Source: Pedobacter roseus
Lineage (GTDB): Bacteria > Bacteroidota > Bacteroidia > Sphingobacteriales > Sphingobacteriaceae
Length of the DNA: 64,000 nt
NCBI RefSeq assembly: GCF_014395225.1
Contig: NZ_CP060723.1
Location: forward strand, 5,642,001 to 5,706,000
Direction: 5' to 3'
A model generated the notes under the pieces. The model was not told the origin of the DNA and ran no database searches. It saw nothing but the letters and a program-made list of their open reading frames with translations. Made by a program: the position numbers and the translations under genes. Shown here in pieces: positions 15,330-23,984 of this stretch. The first letter of the stretch is position 1. Every line of letters starts with the position of its first letter.

Positions 15330-15666
15330 TTTAAAACTACGAAATTAATTAACCGCCCCACTTAGATACACTCAGGTGACTTAGGTGGTTAATATTATTT
15401 AAAAAAGCAAGGTTTGGTGCTTTTAGGTTATGAAAGTCCCGCTATCCGCTTCAAAGCCTTGGCTCGTTCCTCGCCTGCGGGTTTTACGCTGCTATCGGGT
15501 TTATTAAACAAATTCAGCTGTTTTTAACATCCAAACCTGCGAGGTTTAATAAATACAATACTAAAAGTCTGGCGCTTAATCCTCATCAAAAGCTACCTTA
15601 TACTCAATATTGGTTTTTAAATGTATCGAGCGTAATTACTTTCACTAAACATTTAAATCAACCAGC
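15330..15666. repeat. Gene-free spacer with three repeat fragments
   Basis: It holds an ACTCAGGTGACTTAGGTGGT fragment (15370-15389; the same family is at 20436-20580), a dispersed element in minus orientation at 15432-15509 (AAGTCCCGCTATCCGCTTC ... GCTGCTATCGGGTTTATTAA), and half of an AACCTGCGAGGTTT hairpin at 15536-15551. The last 100 bases are AT-rich and probably carry the promoter of the 64-residue membrane gene. Confidence 0.55.
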
Positions 15667-15861
15667 ATGAAACAGTTATTATTTTTATTCTTTTTTGTTA
15701 TTTCTTTCGGCTTACAGGTTGCGCATGCAGCAACCATTGGCGTGCCAGAAATCATCCTCCTTCTTATCACTGGATTTATAGCAATCGCTGTAATCGCTGG
15801 TTTTGTTTTATTATGTTTACATTTAATTAGAAAGGCAAAAGCTACTCAAAATGAAAAATAA
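15667..15861 (+). CDS. Small membrane protein, paralogous to the N-terminus of the next gene
   Basis: A 64-residue protein with a cleavable-looking signal peptide (MKQLLFLFFFVISFGLQVAH, then AA), a short IGVPEII motif and one transmembrane helix followed by a basic tail (LIRKAKATQNEK). The layout and the motif match the first 60 residues of the next gene (LGLPEIIMLLVAG), so the two arose by duplication, one having gained a LytTR domain. The genes overlap by 11 bases and should be translationally coupled. It may be a partner or antagonist of the tethered regulator, as membrane proteins are in LytTR regulatory systems; that is inference. Confidence 0.7.
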   Translation: MKQLLFLFFFVISFGLQVAHAATIGVPEIILLLITGFIAIAVIAGFVLLCLHLIRKAKATQNEK

Positions 15862-16465
15862 AATACTTTTTGGGCTGATTTTCATACTCGCTTACGGTAT
15901 TCATACTGCCGCCTACGGAGCTATGCTAGGATTGCCTGAAATAATCATGCTGTTGGTAGCAGGCCTGCTCTTTTTTGGCTTTTTTGGAGGTATTTTTATG
16001 CTGATCTATTTCTTGATCAGACGGAACCGTACGCAGCCCCCAATAGCGCCAAATACCGTTGCCATCAATTTTGTCCCTCCCACAGCATATCAAAATCCAC
16101 CGGTGGATGAAAAGATGGATAAGAAAGAAGCCATTAAAATAAATGCCAGGATTGCTTTGCCTCAACAGAATGAAATTAGATATGTTAACACCGAAGAAAT
16201 AATAAGGTGCGAAGCCGATAACAATTATACCAATTTCTTCTTTAGTGGTGGAGATCAGTTACTCATTTCAAAATCTTTAAAAGAATATTCCGATCTGCTT
16301 AAACCACAAGGTTTTGTGCGGGCGCACCAAAGTCATCTCGTAAACCCGAAATTTGTAAAAAGCTGGTTAAAAGAAGATGGCGGAACGCTTTTGATGGATA
16401 ATGGCGATAAAATTCCGGTATCTAAACCAAACAGAGAACTAGTAAAAGAAGTGTTGGGGAAATGA
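15851..16465 (+). CDS. Membrane-tethered LytTR DNA-binding protein without receiver
   Basis: A 204-residue protein. It has a signal-like hydrophobic N-terminus (about 1-23), a LGLPEII motif, a transmembrane helix (about 30-57), a basic/proline-rich linker (RRNRTQPPIAP) and a C-terminal LytTR domain (about 100-204). There is no receiver domain, so regulation cannot be by phosphorylation of this chain. The last 62 residues are identical to the response regulator at 14586-15329, and the DNA there is nearly identical too, indicating recent duplication or gene conversion. The topology places the LytTR domain in the cytoplasm if the first segment is cleaved or re-entrant. Confidence 0.85.
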   Translation: MKNKILFGLIFILAYGIHTAAYGAMLGLPEIIMLLVAGLLFFGFFGGIFMLIYFLIRRNRTQPPIAPNTVAINFVPPTAYQNPPVDEKMDKKEAIKINARIALPQQNEIRYVNTEEIIRCEADNNYTNFFFSGGDQLLISKSLKEYSDLLKPQGFVRAHQSHLVNPKFVKSWLKEDGGTLLMDNGDKIPVSKPNRELVKEVLGK

Positions 16466-16471
16466 GTTTTC

Positions 16472-16504
16472 AAACCTCGCAGGTTTCCAAAACCCGCGAG
16501 GTTT
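16472..16504. repeat. AAACCTCGCAGGTTT hairpin
   Basis: Two 15-base arms separated by CCA form a hairpin with one mismatch. A second, perfect copy of the family lies at 29222-29254. No T-tract follows, so terminator activity is uncertain. Confidence 0.75.
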
Positions 16505-16525
16505 AAACATTACATTACATTTTTG

Positions 16526-16533
16526 TACTTTTG
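16526..16533 (+). promoter_or_regulatory. -7 box of hisS, consistent with a leaderless transcript
   Basis: TACTTTTG ends five bases (CGGCT) before the hisS ATG. With normal spacing, transcription would start at or next to the A of the start codon. Confidence 0.55.
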
Positions 16534-16538
16534 CGGCT

Positions 16539-17930
16539 ATGTCAGTTATTAAACCCTCATTAGCAAAAGGCACCCGCGATTTTACTCCGGTTGAAATGGT
16601 AAAACGCAACTTTATTTACGATACCATTAAAACGGTTTTCAGGAAATATGGTTATGCAGAAATCCAGACGCCAAGTTTTGAAAATCTTTCTACTTTAACC
16701 GGAAAGTACGGCGATGAAGGTGATAAACTGATTTTTAAAATTCTAAATAGCGGCGAATTTCTTAAAGATCCCAAAAAGAAAGCTTTCGATTTTGCTGAGG
16801 AAGATAACAGCAATAAACTAATCCCTTTAATTTCTGAAAAAGCATTACGCTACGATTTAACAGTGCCATTTGCGCGTTATGTAGTGATGCACCAGCACGA
16901 AATTACCTTGCCTTTTAAACGCTTTCAGGTTCAACCGGTTTGGCGTGCCGATCGTCCCCAAAAAGGCAGGTACCGTGAATTCTACCAGTGTGATGTAGAT
17001 GTGGTGGGATCGGAAAGTTTACTGAACGAAGCTGAATTTATTTTGATCTACAATGAAGCTTTAAGCAAATTAGGCTTAAAGGATTTTAGCATAAAAATTA
17101 ATAACCGGAAAATTTTATCAGGTATTGCTGAAATTATTGGTAAACCTGATTTAATTATTGACATGACAGTTGCTATCGATAAAATGGATAAAATTGGTTT
17201 AGATGGGGTAAGTAAAGAATTGTTGGAACGTGGTTTTACTGAAACTGATTTGGAAAAACTCCGCCCGGTAATTTTATTGGAAGGTACCAACGAAGAAAAA
17301 CTAACCAGTCTGAAAGAAGTTTTAGCTGAATCTGAAACCGGTTTAAAAGGTGTTGCCGAAATTGAACAGGTTTTTGAATACGTAGAAAGCCTGATTTCTT
17401 ATGGTTTGCCATTAGTTGCCAAATTAGAGCTCGATATTACTTTGGCCCGTGGCTTAAATTATTATACCGGCTGTATTTTCGAGGTTAAAACCAACGAAGT
17501 AGCCATGGGCAGCATTGGCGGTGGTGGCCGTTATGACGATTTAACCGGCATGTTCGGTTTAAAAGATTTAACCGGTGTGGGTGTTTCTTTTGGTGCCGAC
17601 CGCATTTATGATGTATTGGAAGAGCTTAACCTTTTCCCTGCCTCAGCAGAAGTTGGAACAAAGGTACTGATCAGTAATTTTGATGCAGAAGCTGAAAAAT
17701 ATGCTTTGCCAATTGTTCAACAGTTTAGAAATGCGGGTATATCTGCAGAGTTATACCCGAGTTCGGCAAAACTGAAAAAACAAATGGCCTATGCCGATGC
17801 CAAGAATATCCCTTATGTAATATTAATCGGAGGCGATGAAATTGCCAGTGGAGAACTTACTTTAAAAGATATGCAAAGCGGAGATCAGAAAAAGCTGACT
17901 GTTTTAGGTATACTGGAGTTGTTGAAATAG
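16539..17930 (+). CDS. hisS: Histidyl-tRNA synthetase
   Basis: A 463-residue class II aminoacyl-tRNA synthetase that charges tRNA-His. Motif 1 region is near the N-terminus (KGTRDFTPVEMVKRNFIYD). Motif 2 includes FQVQPVWRADRPQKGRYREF. The histidine-specific loops are LARGLNYYTGCIFEV and GSIGGGGRYDDL. The C-terminal anticodon-binding domain covers about 370-463. Length and motifs are complete. It is a single gene with a likely leaderless mRNA. Confidence 0.98.
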   Translation: MSVIKPSLAKGTRDFTPVEMVKRNFIYDTIKTVFRKYGYAEIQTPSFENLSTLTGKYGDEGDKLIFKILNSGEFLKDPKKKAFDFAEEDNSNKLIPLISEKALRYDLTVPFARYVVMHQHEITLPFKRFQVQPVWRADRPQKGRYREFYQCDVDVVGSESLLNEAEFILIYNEALSKLGLKDFSIKINNRKILSGIAEIIGKPDLIIDMTVAIDKMDKIGLDGVSKELLERGFTETDLEKLRPVILLEGTNEEKLTSLKEVLAESETGLKGVAEIEQVFEYVESLISYGLPLVAKLELDITLARGLNYYTGCIFEVKTNEVAMGSIGGGGRYDDLTGMFGLKDLTGVGVSFGADRIYDVLEELNLFPASAEVGTKVLISNFDAEAEKYALPIVQQFRNAGISAELYPSSAKLKKQMAYADAKNIPYVILIGGDEIASGELTLKDMQSGDQKKLTVLGILELLK

Positions 17931-17940
17931 AAGTTTAATT

Positions 17941-18045
17941 AACCACAGAGATCACTGAGTTTTCACGGAGTAAACAGAGCAACTTTAGTTGCTTAAAAAT
18001 TTACTCAGTGTGCTCTGTGCCTTTTCTCTGTTGCCTCTGTGGTTA
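17941..18045. repeat. Dispersed AACCACAGAG ... CTCTGTGGTT inverted repeat, copy 1
   Basis: AACCACAGAG at the left pairs with CTCTGTGGTT at the right, with further pairing inside (CTGAGT/ACTCAG, ACAGAGCA/TGCTCTGT). It lies between the convergent hisS and methyltransferase genes. A second copy is at 35478-35553. Confidence 0.8.
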
Positions 18046-18048
18046 AAT

Positions 18049-18780
18049 TCATCGTCCAACCCGCAATAAAACCGGGAAATGAACATCTTTCTCTGCATCA
18101 TCACCCCAGGCTTCTTTCAGCTCGGTAAACAGGTACTCCAACGGATTCCGATCGTTAGCTTTTTTGTAATGTTGCAAGGAAGACCAGGTATTTAAATAGC
18201 CAATTAACTGGTTAAAATTCCAGGTGGTTTTGATCTGAAAATGTGGCGCAATAATTTCTTCAAAAGGGAAAGGGATGGTTTTATAACCTTCTTCAATGTA
18301 GCGGCGCTCGCTGTCCCAGTATTTACCTAAAATATCTTCATAAAGCTTATGGATAACTTTGTCGATTTTTTTATCGATCGACATAATCCCATAACCAATT
18401 ACCGCAAAAAGTCCGTCTGGTTTTAGTGTTCTCTTTACTTCGGCGTAAAATGCTTCAAAATTAAACCAGTGGATGGCCTGTGCTACCGTAATCAGATCAA
18501 AACTATTGTTACCCACCGATATTTGTTCTGCTGGCTCCACTTTGTAAGTGATATTTGGCAACTGTAAAGCATTTTTCAATTGATTTTCGCTAATGTCTGT
18601 TGCATAAACTGCACCGAAATGCTGTGCCAGTACCCGTGCAACCTGACCATTCCCTGTGGCACAATCCCAGGCCGTTTCCTTGTTTTTTAACAGGGCAAAC
18701 AAATAATCGTATAGTTCCTGCGGATATGTTGGTCGGTATATGGCGTAATCTGCAGATTGGGTAGAAAAGTTATCTTTCAT
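18049..18780 (-). CDS. Class I SAM-dependent methyltransferase (type 11)
   Basis: The start is taken at MKDNFSTQSADYAIYRPTYP (18780); the longer reading frame adds low-complexity sequence translated from a repeat spacer. The 243-residue protein has the Rossmann methyltransferase motifs: WDCATGNGQVARVLA (motif I), AVYATDISENQLK and FDLITVAQAIHWF, then LKPDGLFAVIGYG. Substrate unknown; the sequence resembles small-molecule methyltransferases related to trans-aconitate and SmtA types. No operon partner. Confidence 0.85.
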   Translation of the reverse strand: MKDNFSTQSADYAIYRPTYPQELYDYLFALLKNKETAWDCATGNGQVARVLAQHFGAVYATDISENQLKNALQLPNITYKVEPAEQISVGNNSFDLITVAQAIHWFNFEAFYAEVKRTLKPDGLFAVIGYGIMSIDKKIDKVIHKLYEDILGKYWDSERRYIEEGYKTIPFPFEEIIAPHFQIKTTWNFNQLIGYLNTWSSLQHYKKANDRNPLEYLFTELKEAWGDDAEKDVHFPVLLRVGR

Positions 18781-18785
18781 TGTTG

Positions 18786-18974
18786 TAATGATTGAATTTT
18801 GAATGATGGAAGGAGTGAATGGGTAAGGATGAATATAACTCCGCGCTTTCTTTATAAAATTATTATATTTTTGATAAACAACTGGTATTAATTTAAGTTT
18901 CATATTCGGCATTCAATCACTCATTCAAAATTCTCTCATTCAATAATTCTATTACTCACTCATTCATTAATTCT
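18786..18974. repeat. ATTGAATG-type low-complexity repeats in inverted arrangement
   Basis: ATTGAATTTTGAATGATGG (18792-18810) faces a longer run at 18909-18974 made of CATTCAAT, CACTCATTC and CATTCAAAATTCTC, the same words on the opposite strand. The same words occur at 41936-41998. The first part sits just upstream of the methyltransferase start. Confidence 0.55.
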
Positions 18975-18979
18975 ACAAT

Positions 18980-20276
18980 ATGGAAAAAGCAGTACAAAAA
19001 GACGAAATTAAGGGGTAGAGTACCGGTTGAAATCTATTTTTGGTGGTTCTGTAGGCAATCTTGTTGAGTGGTACGATTGGTATACCTATTCTGCTTTTGC
19101 GCTTTATTTTTCTCCTGCCTTTTTTCCAAACAGTAATCCAACCGCACAGCTACTGGATACCGCAGGCATTTTTGCAGTAGGTTTTTTAATGCGGCCTATT
19201 GGTGGCTGGTTATTTGGCAGCATTGCTGATAAACTAGGGCGTAAGCGCTCCATGACAATTTCGGTGCTGATTATGGCCATCGGATCATTGATCATCGGTT
19301 TAACGCCAGGTTACAAACAGATTGGTATAGCTGCTCCATTATTACTCGTTTTTGCAAGGCTGATCCAGGGATTAAGTACTGGTGGCGAATATGGAACCTC
19401 TGCAACTTACCTCAGCGAAATGGCCACTAAAAAACACCGTGGCTTTTACTCTAGCTTTCAATATGTAACTTTAATCGGCGGACAGTTACTGGCTTTAGGC
19501 ATTCAACTGATTTTGCAAAACTGGTTGCTTACCCCGCAGAATTACATGCCTGGGGTTGGAGAATCCCATTTTTTATAGGTGCAATTCTTTCGTTTATCGC
19601 TTTATATCTGCGTAGACATATTGACGAAACGGCTGCTTTTAAAAATAAAAATTCAGAAGATAAAAAAGGTGGTATTGCGGTATTATTGAAATATCCAAAA
19701 GAGGTTTTTACCGTTGTGGGTTTAACCTTAGGTGGAACCATTGCTTTTTATACTTTTAGCACTTATATGCAGAAGTTTCTAGTGAATACGGTGCACCTGA
19801 GTAAAGAAACCTCCACAACATTATCATTCATCTCTTTGCTGGTTTTTGCCATTATGCAGCCGTTGTTTGGTTTGTTATCCGATAAAATCGGCAGGAAGCC
19901 CTTGTTAATCGGTTTTGGGGTATTGGGCACCTTATGTACCTATCCAATTTTAACAGGTTTAGCCGGTGAAACGAATACCACAATTATATTTCTATTGATG
20001 ATCGGTGCTTTGATTATTGTAAGTGGTTACACAAGCATCAATGCCGTGGTTAAAGCAGAACTTTTTCCCGCAGAAATCAGGGCTTTGGGTGTGGGTTTAC
20101 CTTATGCCTTAACCGTGGCCATTTTCGGTGGAACAGCGGAATATTTTGCACTTTGGTTTAAAAATATCGGGCACGAGAGTTACTTTTACTGGTATGTAAC
20201 CGGATGTATTTTGATCTCGTTGGTTTTATATACCACCATGAAGGATACCAAGCACCACTCGAAAATAGAGGATTAG
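18980..20276 (+). pseudogene. MFS transporter of the metabolite:H+ symporter (MHS) family, frame-disrupted
   Basis: Two reading frames together make one MHS-type permease: 19027-19578 (GGSVGNLVEWYDWYTYSAFA, LGRKRSMTISVLI, GLSTGGEYGTSATYLSEMA) and the part ending at 20276 (SDKIGRKPLLIGFGVLGTL). Near 19540-19546 a -1 shift restores QNLHAWGWRIPFFIGAILS, the family's conserved WGWRIPF segment, so one base appears lost. Upstream, ATG at 18980 opens MEKAVQKDEIKG but hits TAG at 19016 and is in a different frame from the transporter, suggesting a second lesion. Either this is a decayed proton-coupled carboxylate transporter or the assembly has base errors. Confidence 0.78.
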
Positions 20277-20661
20277 ATTTTTTGAAGCATGATTCGGTCG
20301 TGACGTCATTCCCAACTTGATTGGGAATCTTAATGCGGATAAGCAACCAAATGGTGATAAAATCGCCATTCTCTTCTATCCTCATTACAAACGAGGACAA
20401 TATAAAGTCATCTTTGAAGAATTAAGTTTTATGCATCTAACTAAGATGATCTCAGGTGACTAAGGTGGTCAAAAAAATAAGCAGCTTTACTCTTTAATGA
20501 TTATTTTGACAATAAAAAATGTGTTAAACCACCTAAGTTACCTTAGTGCGCCTAAGTTTTATATCGCTAAGATGATCTCAGAATGGTAAAACACCATAAT
20601 ACCTCCGTGTTAATCGGCGTCTCCGAGGCAAATCTATCTTTAGTGGCAAAAATGCGTGTGT
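20277..20661. repeat. Gene-free spacer with dispersed repeats
   Basis: 20302-20336 is a GTCATTCCCAACTTGATTGGGAA half-element related to 12731-12816, given here as CATTCCCAACT and GATTGGGAATC. 20436-20580 holds repeated words of the type ACTAAGATGATCTCAGGTGA, CTAAGGTGGT, CCACCTAAGTTACCTTAG and GCTAAGATGATCTCAG, forming an imperfect inverted repeat. No gene is seen. Confidence 0.55.
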
Positions 20662-21042
20662 TTACAAATAATTACTTACCTCAATTAAATTCATATCCGG
20701 ATCGCGTAAATAGATAGAAATAATCTTACCATTTGCTCCCGTCCGTTCTACTGGTCCTTCTTCAATTTCGATGCAATTTTCTTTAAGTTCCTGCATCACT
20801 TCGCGTAGCGGAAAATCGGTGATAAAACACAAATCGGCAGTACCAGGCATTGGTTTAAATGCTTTTGGCTCAAATTCTGATCCATATTGGTGAAGATTGA
20901 TTTTTTGATTGCCGAATTTCAGTGCCTTTCGGTTTTCGCCAAACTCAATAACTTCCATTCCCAGCGCAAGACTGTAAAATCTGCAGGTGCTTTCTAAATT
21001 GGCAACCGTTAATACAAGGTGATCTAAATTTTTGATGTCCAT
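20662..21042 (-). CDS. VOC (glyoxalase/dioxygenase-fold) family protein
   Basis: A 126-residue single VOC domain with two beta-alpha-beta-beta-beta repeats. It starts MDIKNLDHLVLTVANLESTC with the first metal-ligand His, then has INLHQYG and the C-terminal YLRDPDMNLIEVSNYL with the terminal Glu ligand. Members bind a divalent metal and act as isomerases, dioxygenases or resistance proteins. Substrate cannot be told. Monocistronic. Confidence 0.85.
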   Translation of the reverse strand: MDIKNLDHLVLTVANLESTCRFYSLALGMEVIEFGENRKALKFGNQKINLHQYGSEFEPKAFKPMPGTADLCFITDFPLREVMQELKENCIEIEEGPVERTGANGKIISIYLRDPDMNLIEVSNYL

Positions 21043-21148
21043 AATAATAAATTAGAACTAAAGCATTCGTCCTTTTGTTTTATTTAAAGGATTTTATGCT
21101 TCCAATATTTGGTTAGTAACTATCGACAAACAAAATAATCAATTTTTA

Positions 21149-21156
21149 TATATTTA
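21149..21156 (+). promoter_or_regulatory. Probable -7 box of rarA at leaderless spacing
   Basis: TATATTTA (one change from TAnnTTTG) ends five bases before the rarA ATG, the same spacing as at hisS, purD and three other genes in this window. Confidence 0.4.
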
Positions 21157-21161
21157 CCATT

Positions 21162-22442
21162 ATGCAAAACCTGCCTCCTTTAGCCGAACGTATGCGCCCT
21201 CAAAATCTCGATGAATATGTTGGGCAAAAACATTTAGTCGGAGTGGGAGCGGTGTTGCGCAAAGCCATTGAAAGCAGTCAGCTGCCGTCCATGATTTTCT
21301 GGGGACCTCCTGGAGTAGGAAAAACCACATTAGCCTATATCATTTCGCAGGCATTGGATCGGCCATTTTTCAATTTAAGCACCATTAACAGCGGCGTGAA
21401 AGATATCCGCGAGGTAATTGATCGGGCTGCTCAGCTAAAAGATAGCTTTTTGGGTTTGCCCATTTTGTTTATTGATGAGATTCATCGTTTTAGCAAATCG
21501 CAACAGGATAGTTTGTTAGGAGCAGTTGAACGGGGTTTGGTTACTTTAATCGGTGCCACAACCGAAAACCCATCATTCGAGGTCATTTCCGCTTTGCTTT
21601 CCCGTTGCCAGGTTTATATATTAAAATCCCTGACTGAAGAAGAACTGGCTGGTTTGTTGCAAACGGCCATTAAAAAAGATCCAATTCTTTCAGAGAAAAA
21701 AATCACCATCAAAGAGCACGAGGCCTTAATCCGTTTATCTGGTGGCGATGCGCGAAAGCTCTTGAACGTGCTAGAAATTGCCATTAATGGCATTGGTGGC
21801 AATAAAATTGTGCTTACCAACGAGAATGTATTGGCCCATGCACAACAAAACCTCGCGCTTTATGATAAAGCCGGAGAACAGCATTACGATATCATTTCGG
21901 CATTTATTAAATCAATTCGCGGTAGCGACCCTAATGCTGCGGTTTACTGGTTAGCCAGGATGATTGAAGGGGGAGAAGATCCCTTATTTATCGCCCGCAG
22001 GTTATTGATTTTATCTTCAGAGGATATAGGGAATGCCAACCCAAATGCACTTTTATTGGCCAATAACTGCTTTACGGCCGTAAATGTAATCGGTTACCCC
22101 GAAGCCCGGATTATTCTGTCACAATGTGTAACCTATCTGGCCAGTTCGCCAAAAAGCAATGCTTCTTACGAGGCCATTAACAAGGCACAAGCTTTGGTTA
22201 AACAAACCGGAAATCTGCCGGTGCCCTTACATATCCGCAATGCACCCACCAAACTGATGAAAAACATCGGTTATGGAAAAGATTATCAGTATTCTCACGG
22301 ATATGAAGGTAATTTTTCACCCCAGGAATATTTTCCAGAAGAATTAAGCGGCACAAAACTCTACGATCCCGGCAAAAATGCGGCAGAAGAGAAACTGCGA
22401 GAAAAGCTAAGACAAAACTGGAAAGACAAATACAAATATTAG
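21162..22442 (+). CDS. rarA: Replication-associated recombination protein A (AAA+ ATPase)
   Basis: A 426-residue AAA+ protein that acts at stalled replication forks as a clamp-loader-like ATPase. Walker A is FWGPPGVGKTTLAYI, Walker B LFIDEIHRFSKSQQDSLLG, sensor 1 LIGATTENPSFEV, sensor 2 GGDARKLLNVLE. The C-terminal tetramerisation region contains SDPNAAVYWLARMIEGGEDP. N-terminal PLAERMRPQNLDEYVGQ is the family hallmark. Length is normal. It is followed by the DUF5687/ABC pair with a short gap, probably a separate unit. Confidence 0.96.
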   Translation: MQNLPPLAERMRPQNLDEYVGQKHLVGVGAVLRKAIESSQLPSMIFWGPPGVGKTTLAYIISQALDRPFFNLSTINSGVKDIREVIDRAAQLKDSFLGLPILFIDEIHRFSKSQQDSLLGAVERGLVTLIGATTENPSFEVISALLSRCQVYILKSLTEEELAGLLQTAIKKDPILSEKKITIKEHEALIRLSGGDARKLLNVLEIAINGIGGNKIVLTNENVLAHAQQNLALYDKAGEQHYDIISAFIKSIRGSDPNAAVYWLARMIEGGEDPLFIARRLLILSSEDIGNANPNALLLANNCFTAVNVIGYPEARIILSQCVTYLASSPKSNASYEAINKAQALVKQTGNLPVPLHIRNAPTKLMKNIGYGKDYQYSHGYEGNFSPQEYFPEELSGTKLYDPGKNAAEEKLREKLRQNWKDKYKY

Positions 22443-22509
22443 TGTAACATTTTCTTCCAAATGCATACTAATAGGTATATTGACTAAAAATCAAACACCT
22501 AAACTAAAT

Positions 22510-23982
22510 ATGCTGAGTACTTTTTTAAGCCATCAAAGAAAATCTTTCTGGCGTTCGCGGAACAGGGGCAGTAGTATTGCTGGCCAAATTGTTTTGGGTT
22601 TCTTTATGCTTTACTTTTTTGCCATTGCCGTTGGCGTTGGTTTTGGTATGTCGCATTTCCTGCCAAAAATTTTCCCAAACAAAGAAGTAATCTCCAGTTT
22701 TAACGGAATTATCCTTTATTACTTCGCATTCGATTTTATTATGCGTTTACAGTTTCAGGAGCTGCCAACTTTAAGCATTATTCCTTACCTGCATTTAAGG
22801 ATTTCGAGAAGTAAAATCATCAGGTTTTTAAATGTTAAAGCGCTATTCTCCGCATTTAACCTTTGGCCGTTTTTTATTTTTCTGCCTTTCTTGTTTATTA
22901 AAATTTTGCCGGAATATGGAGTACTGGTTACGCTAATGTATATCGTTTCGATATTCTCGGTGATGGTTTTCAATAACTATCTCGTATTGTACATCAAACG
23001 GAAATCGATCACCAATACACTTTACACCTTTTTCGGGCTGGTTGTAATTGCCGCTTTTGCTGCTTTAGAATATTATAAGGTAATTTCTATTATGGCTGCC
23101 TCCGATTTTGTGTTTCGTGCTATTGCTGCGCATCCTTATTATGCCTTTGCATTTACCCTGGCAGCTATGGCTATATTTTACCTCAACTCTACTTTCTTGC
23201 GTAAAAACTTATATGTAGAAGAATTAAGTAGTAAACAAGAGAAAAAGGGCAGTACCGATTATGCTTTCCTTAACCGTTTTGGCAAGGTTGGCGAGCTGGC
23301 TGCTTTAGAGTTGAAATTAATTCTCCGTCATAAACGCCCACGTTCTGCGGTGATTTTGGGTTTCTTTTTCCTTTTTTATGGATTTATTTTTTACAAGGAA
23401 AAAGCAATCAATAGCGATGCTTTTGGGCAGATGATGTTCGGTGCCATTTTTATGACGGGTGTTTCCATCATTATTTATGGTCAGTTTATGTTTGCCTGGC
23501 AAAGTGCTCATTTTGATGGCATATTGGCCAACAAAATCAACTTTAAAGATTACATCAAGGCTAAATTTTTACTTTTTACCATTGGTTGTACCATTATTAC
23601 AGTTTTGGCCAGTTTCTATGGCTTTTTAAGTCCGAAATTACTGCTTTTACACTTGGCTGCTTATTTCTATAACATCGGTTTCGGAACAGTGGTAGTGCTT
23701 TACCTTGCTACTTTAAATTATAAAAGATTAGATATTACCAAAGCAGCAAGCTTTAACTATCAGGGAACTGGTGCAACACAATGGCTTTTAATGTTTCCTT
23801 ACGCACTTACACCCATTTTAATGTATGTGCCTTTCGGCATATTAAATAAACCTTATTGGGGCCTGGCTGCAGTGGGCATATTTGGTTTAGCCATGCTGCT
23901 GTTAAGAGGCTTCTGGGTAAATTACATTGCAAAACGACTTGAAAAACAACGATATAAAATAGCCGAAGGCTTTAGAGAATAA
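22510..23982 (+). CDS. DUF5687-family ABC-type membrane protein (permease)
   Basis: The start chosen is MLSTFLSHQRKSFWRSRNRG, matching how this Bacteroidetes family normally begins. The frame could open 10 codons earlier at a TTG. The 490-residue protein has about ten hydrophobic segments and no ATPase. It resembles the DUF5687 membrane proteins that sit beside an ABC ATPase, and that gene follows after 2 bases. Together they would form a two-component exporter of unknown cargo. Confidence 0.85.
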   Translation: MLSTFLSHQRKSFWRSRNRGSSIAGQIVLGFFMLYFFAIAVGVGFGMSHFLPKIFPNKEVISSFNGIILYYFAFDFIMRLQFQELPTLSIIPYLHLRISRSKIIRFLNVKALFSAFNLWPFFIFLPFLFIKILPEYGVLVTLMYIVSIFSVMVFNNYLVLYIKRKSITNTLYTFFGLVVIAAFAALEYYKVISIMAASDFVFRAIAAHPYYAFAFTLAAMAIFYLNSTFLRKNLYVEELSSKQEKKGSTDYAFLNRFGKVGELAALELKLILRHKRPRSAVILGFFFLFYGFIFYKEKAINSDAFGQMMFGAIFMTGVSIIIYGQFMFAWQSAHFDGILANKINFKDYIKAKFLLFTIGCTIITVLASFYGFLSPKLLLLHLAAYFYNIGFGTVVVLYLATLNYKRLDITKAASFNYQGTGATQWLLMFPYALTPILMYVPFGILNKPYWGLAAVGIFGLAMLLLRGFWVNYIAKRLEKQRYKIAEGFRE

Positions 23983-23984
23983 TT

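Noticed and set aside
18781..18912. N-terminal extension of the methyltransferase to an upstream ATG
   Set aside because: The extra 44 residues are translated from ATTGAATG-type repeat spacer and are not part of the domain.
19540..19546. Programmed frameshifting in the MFS gene
   Set aside because: The shift site has no X XXY YYZ heptamer and a second lesion exists at the N-terminus, so a pseudogene or sequence error is more likely.
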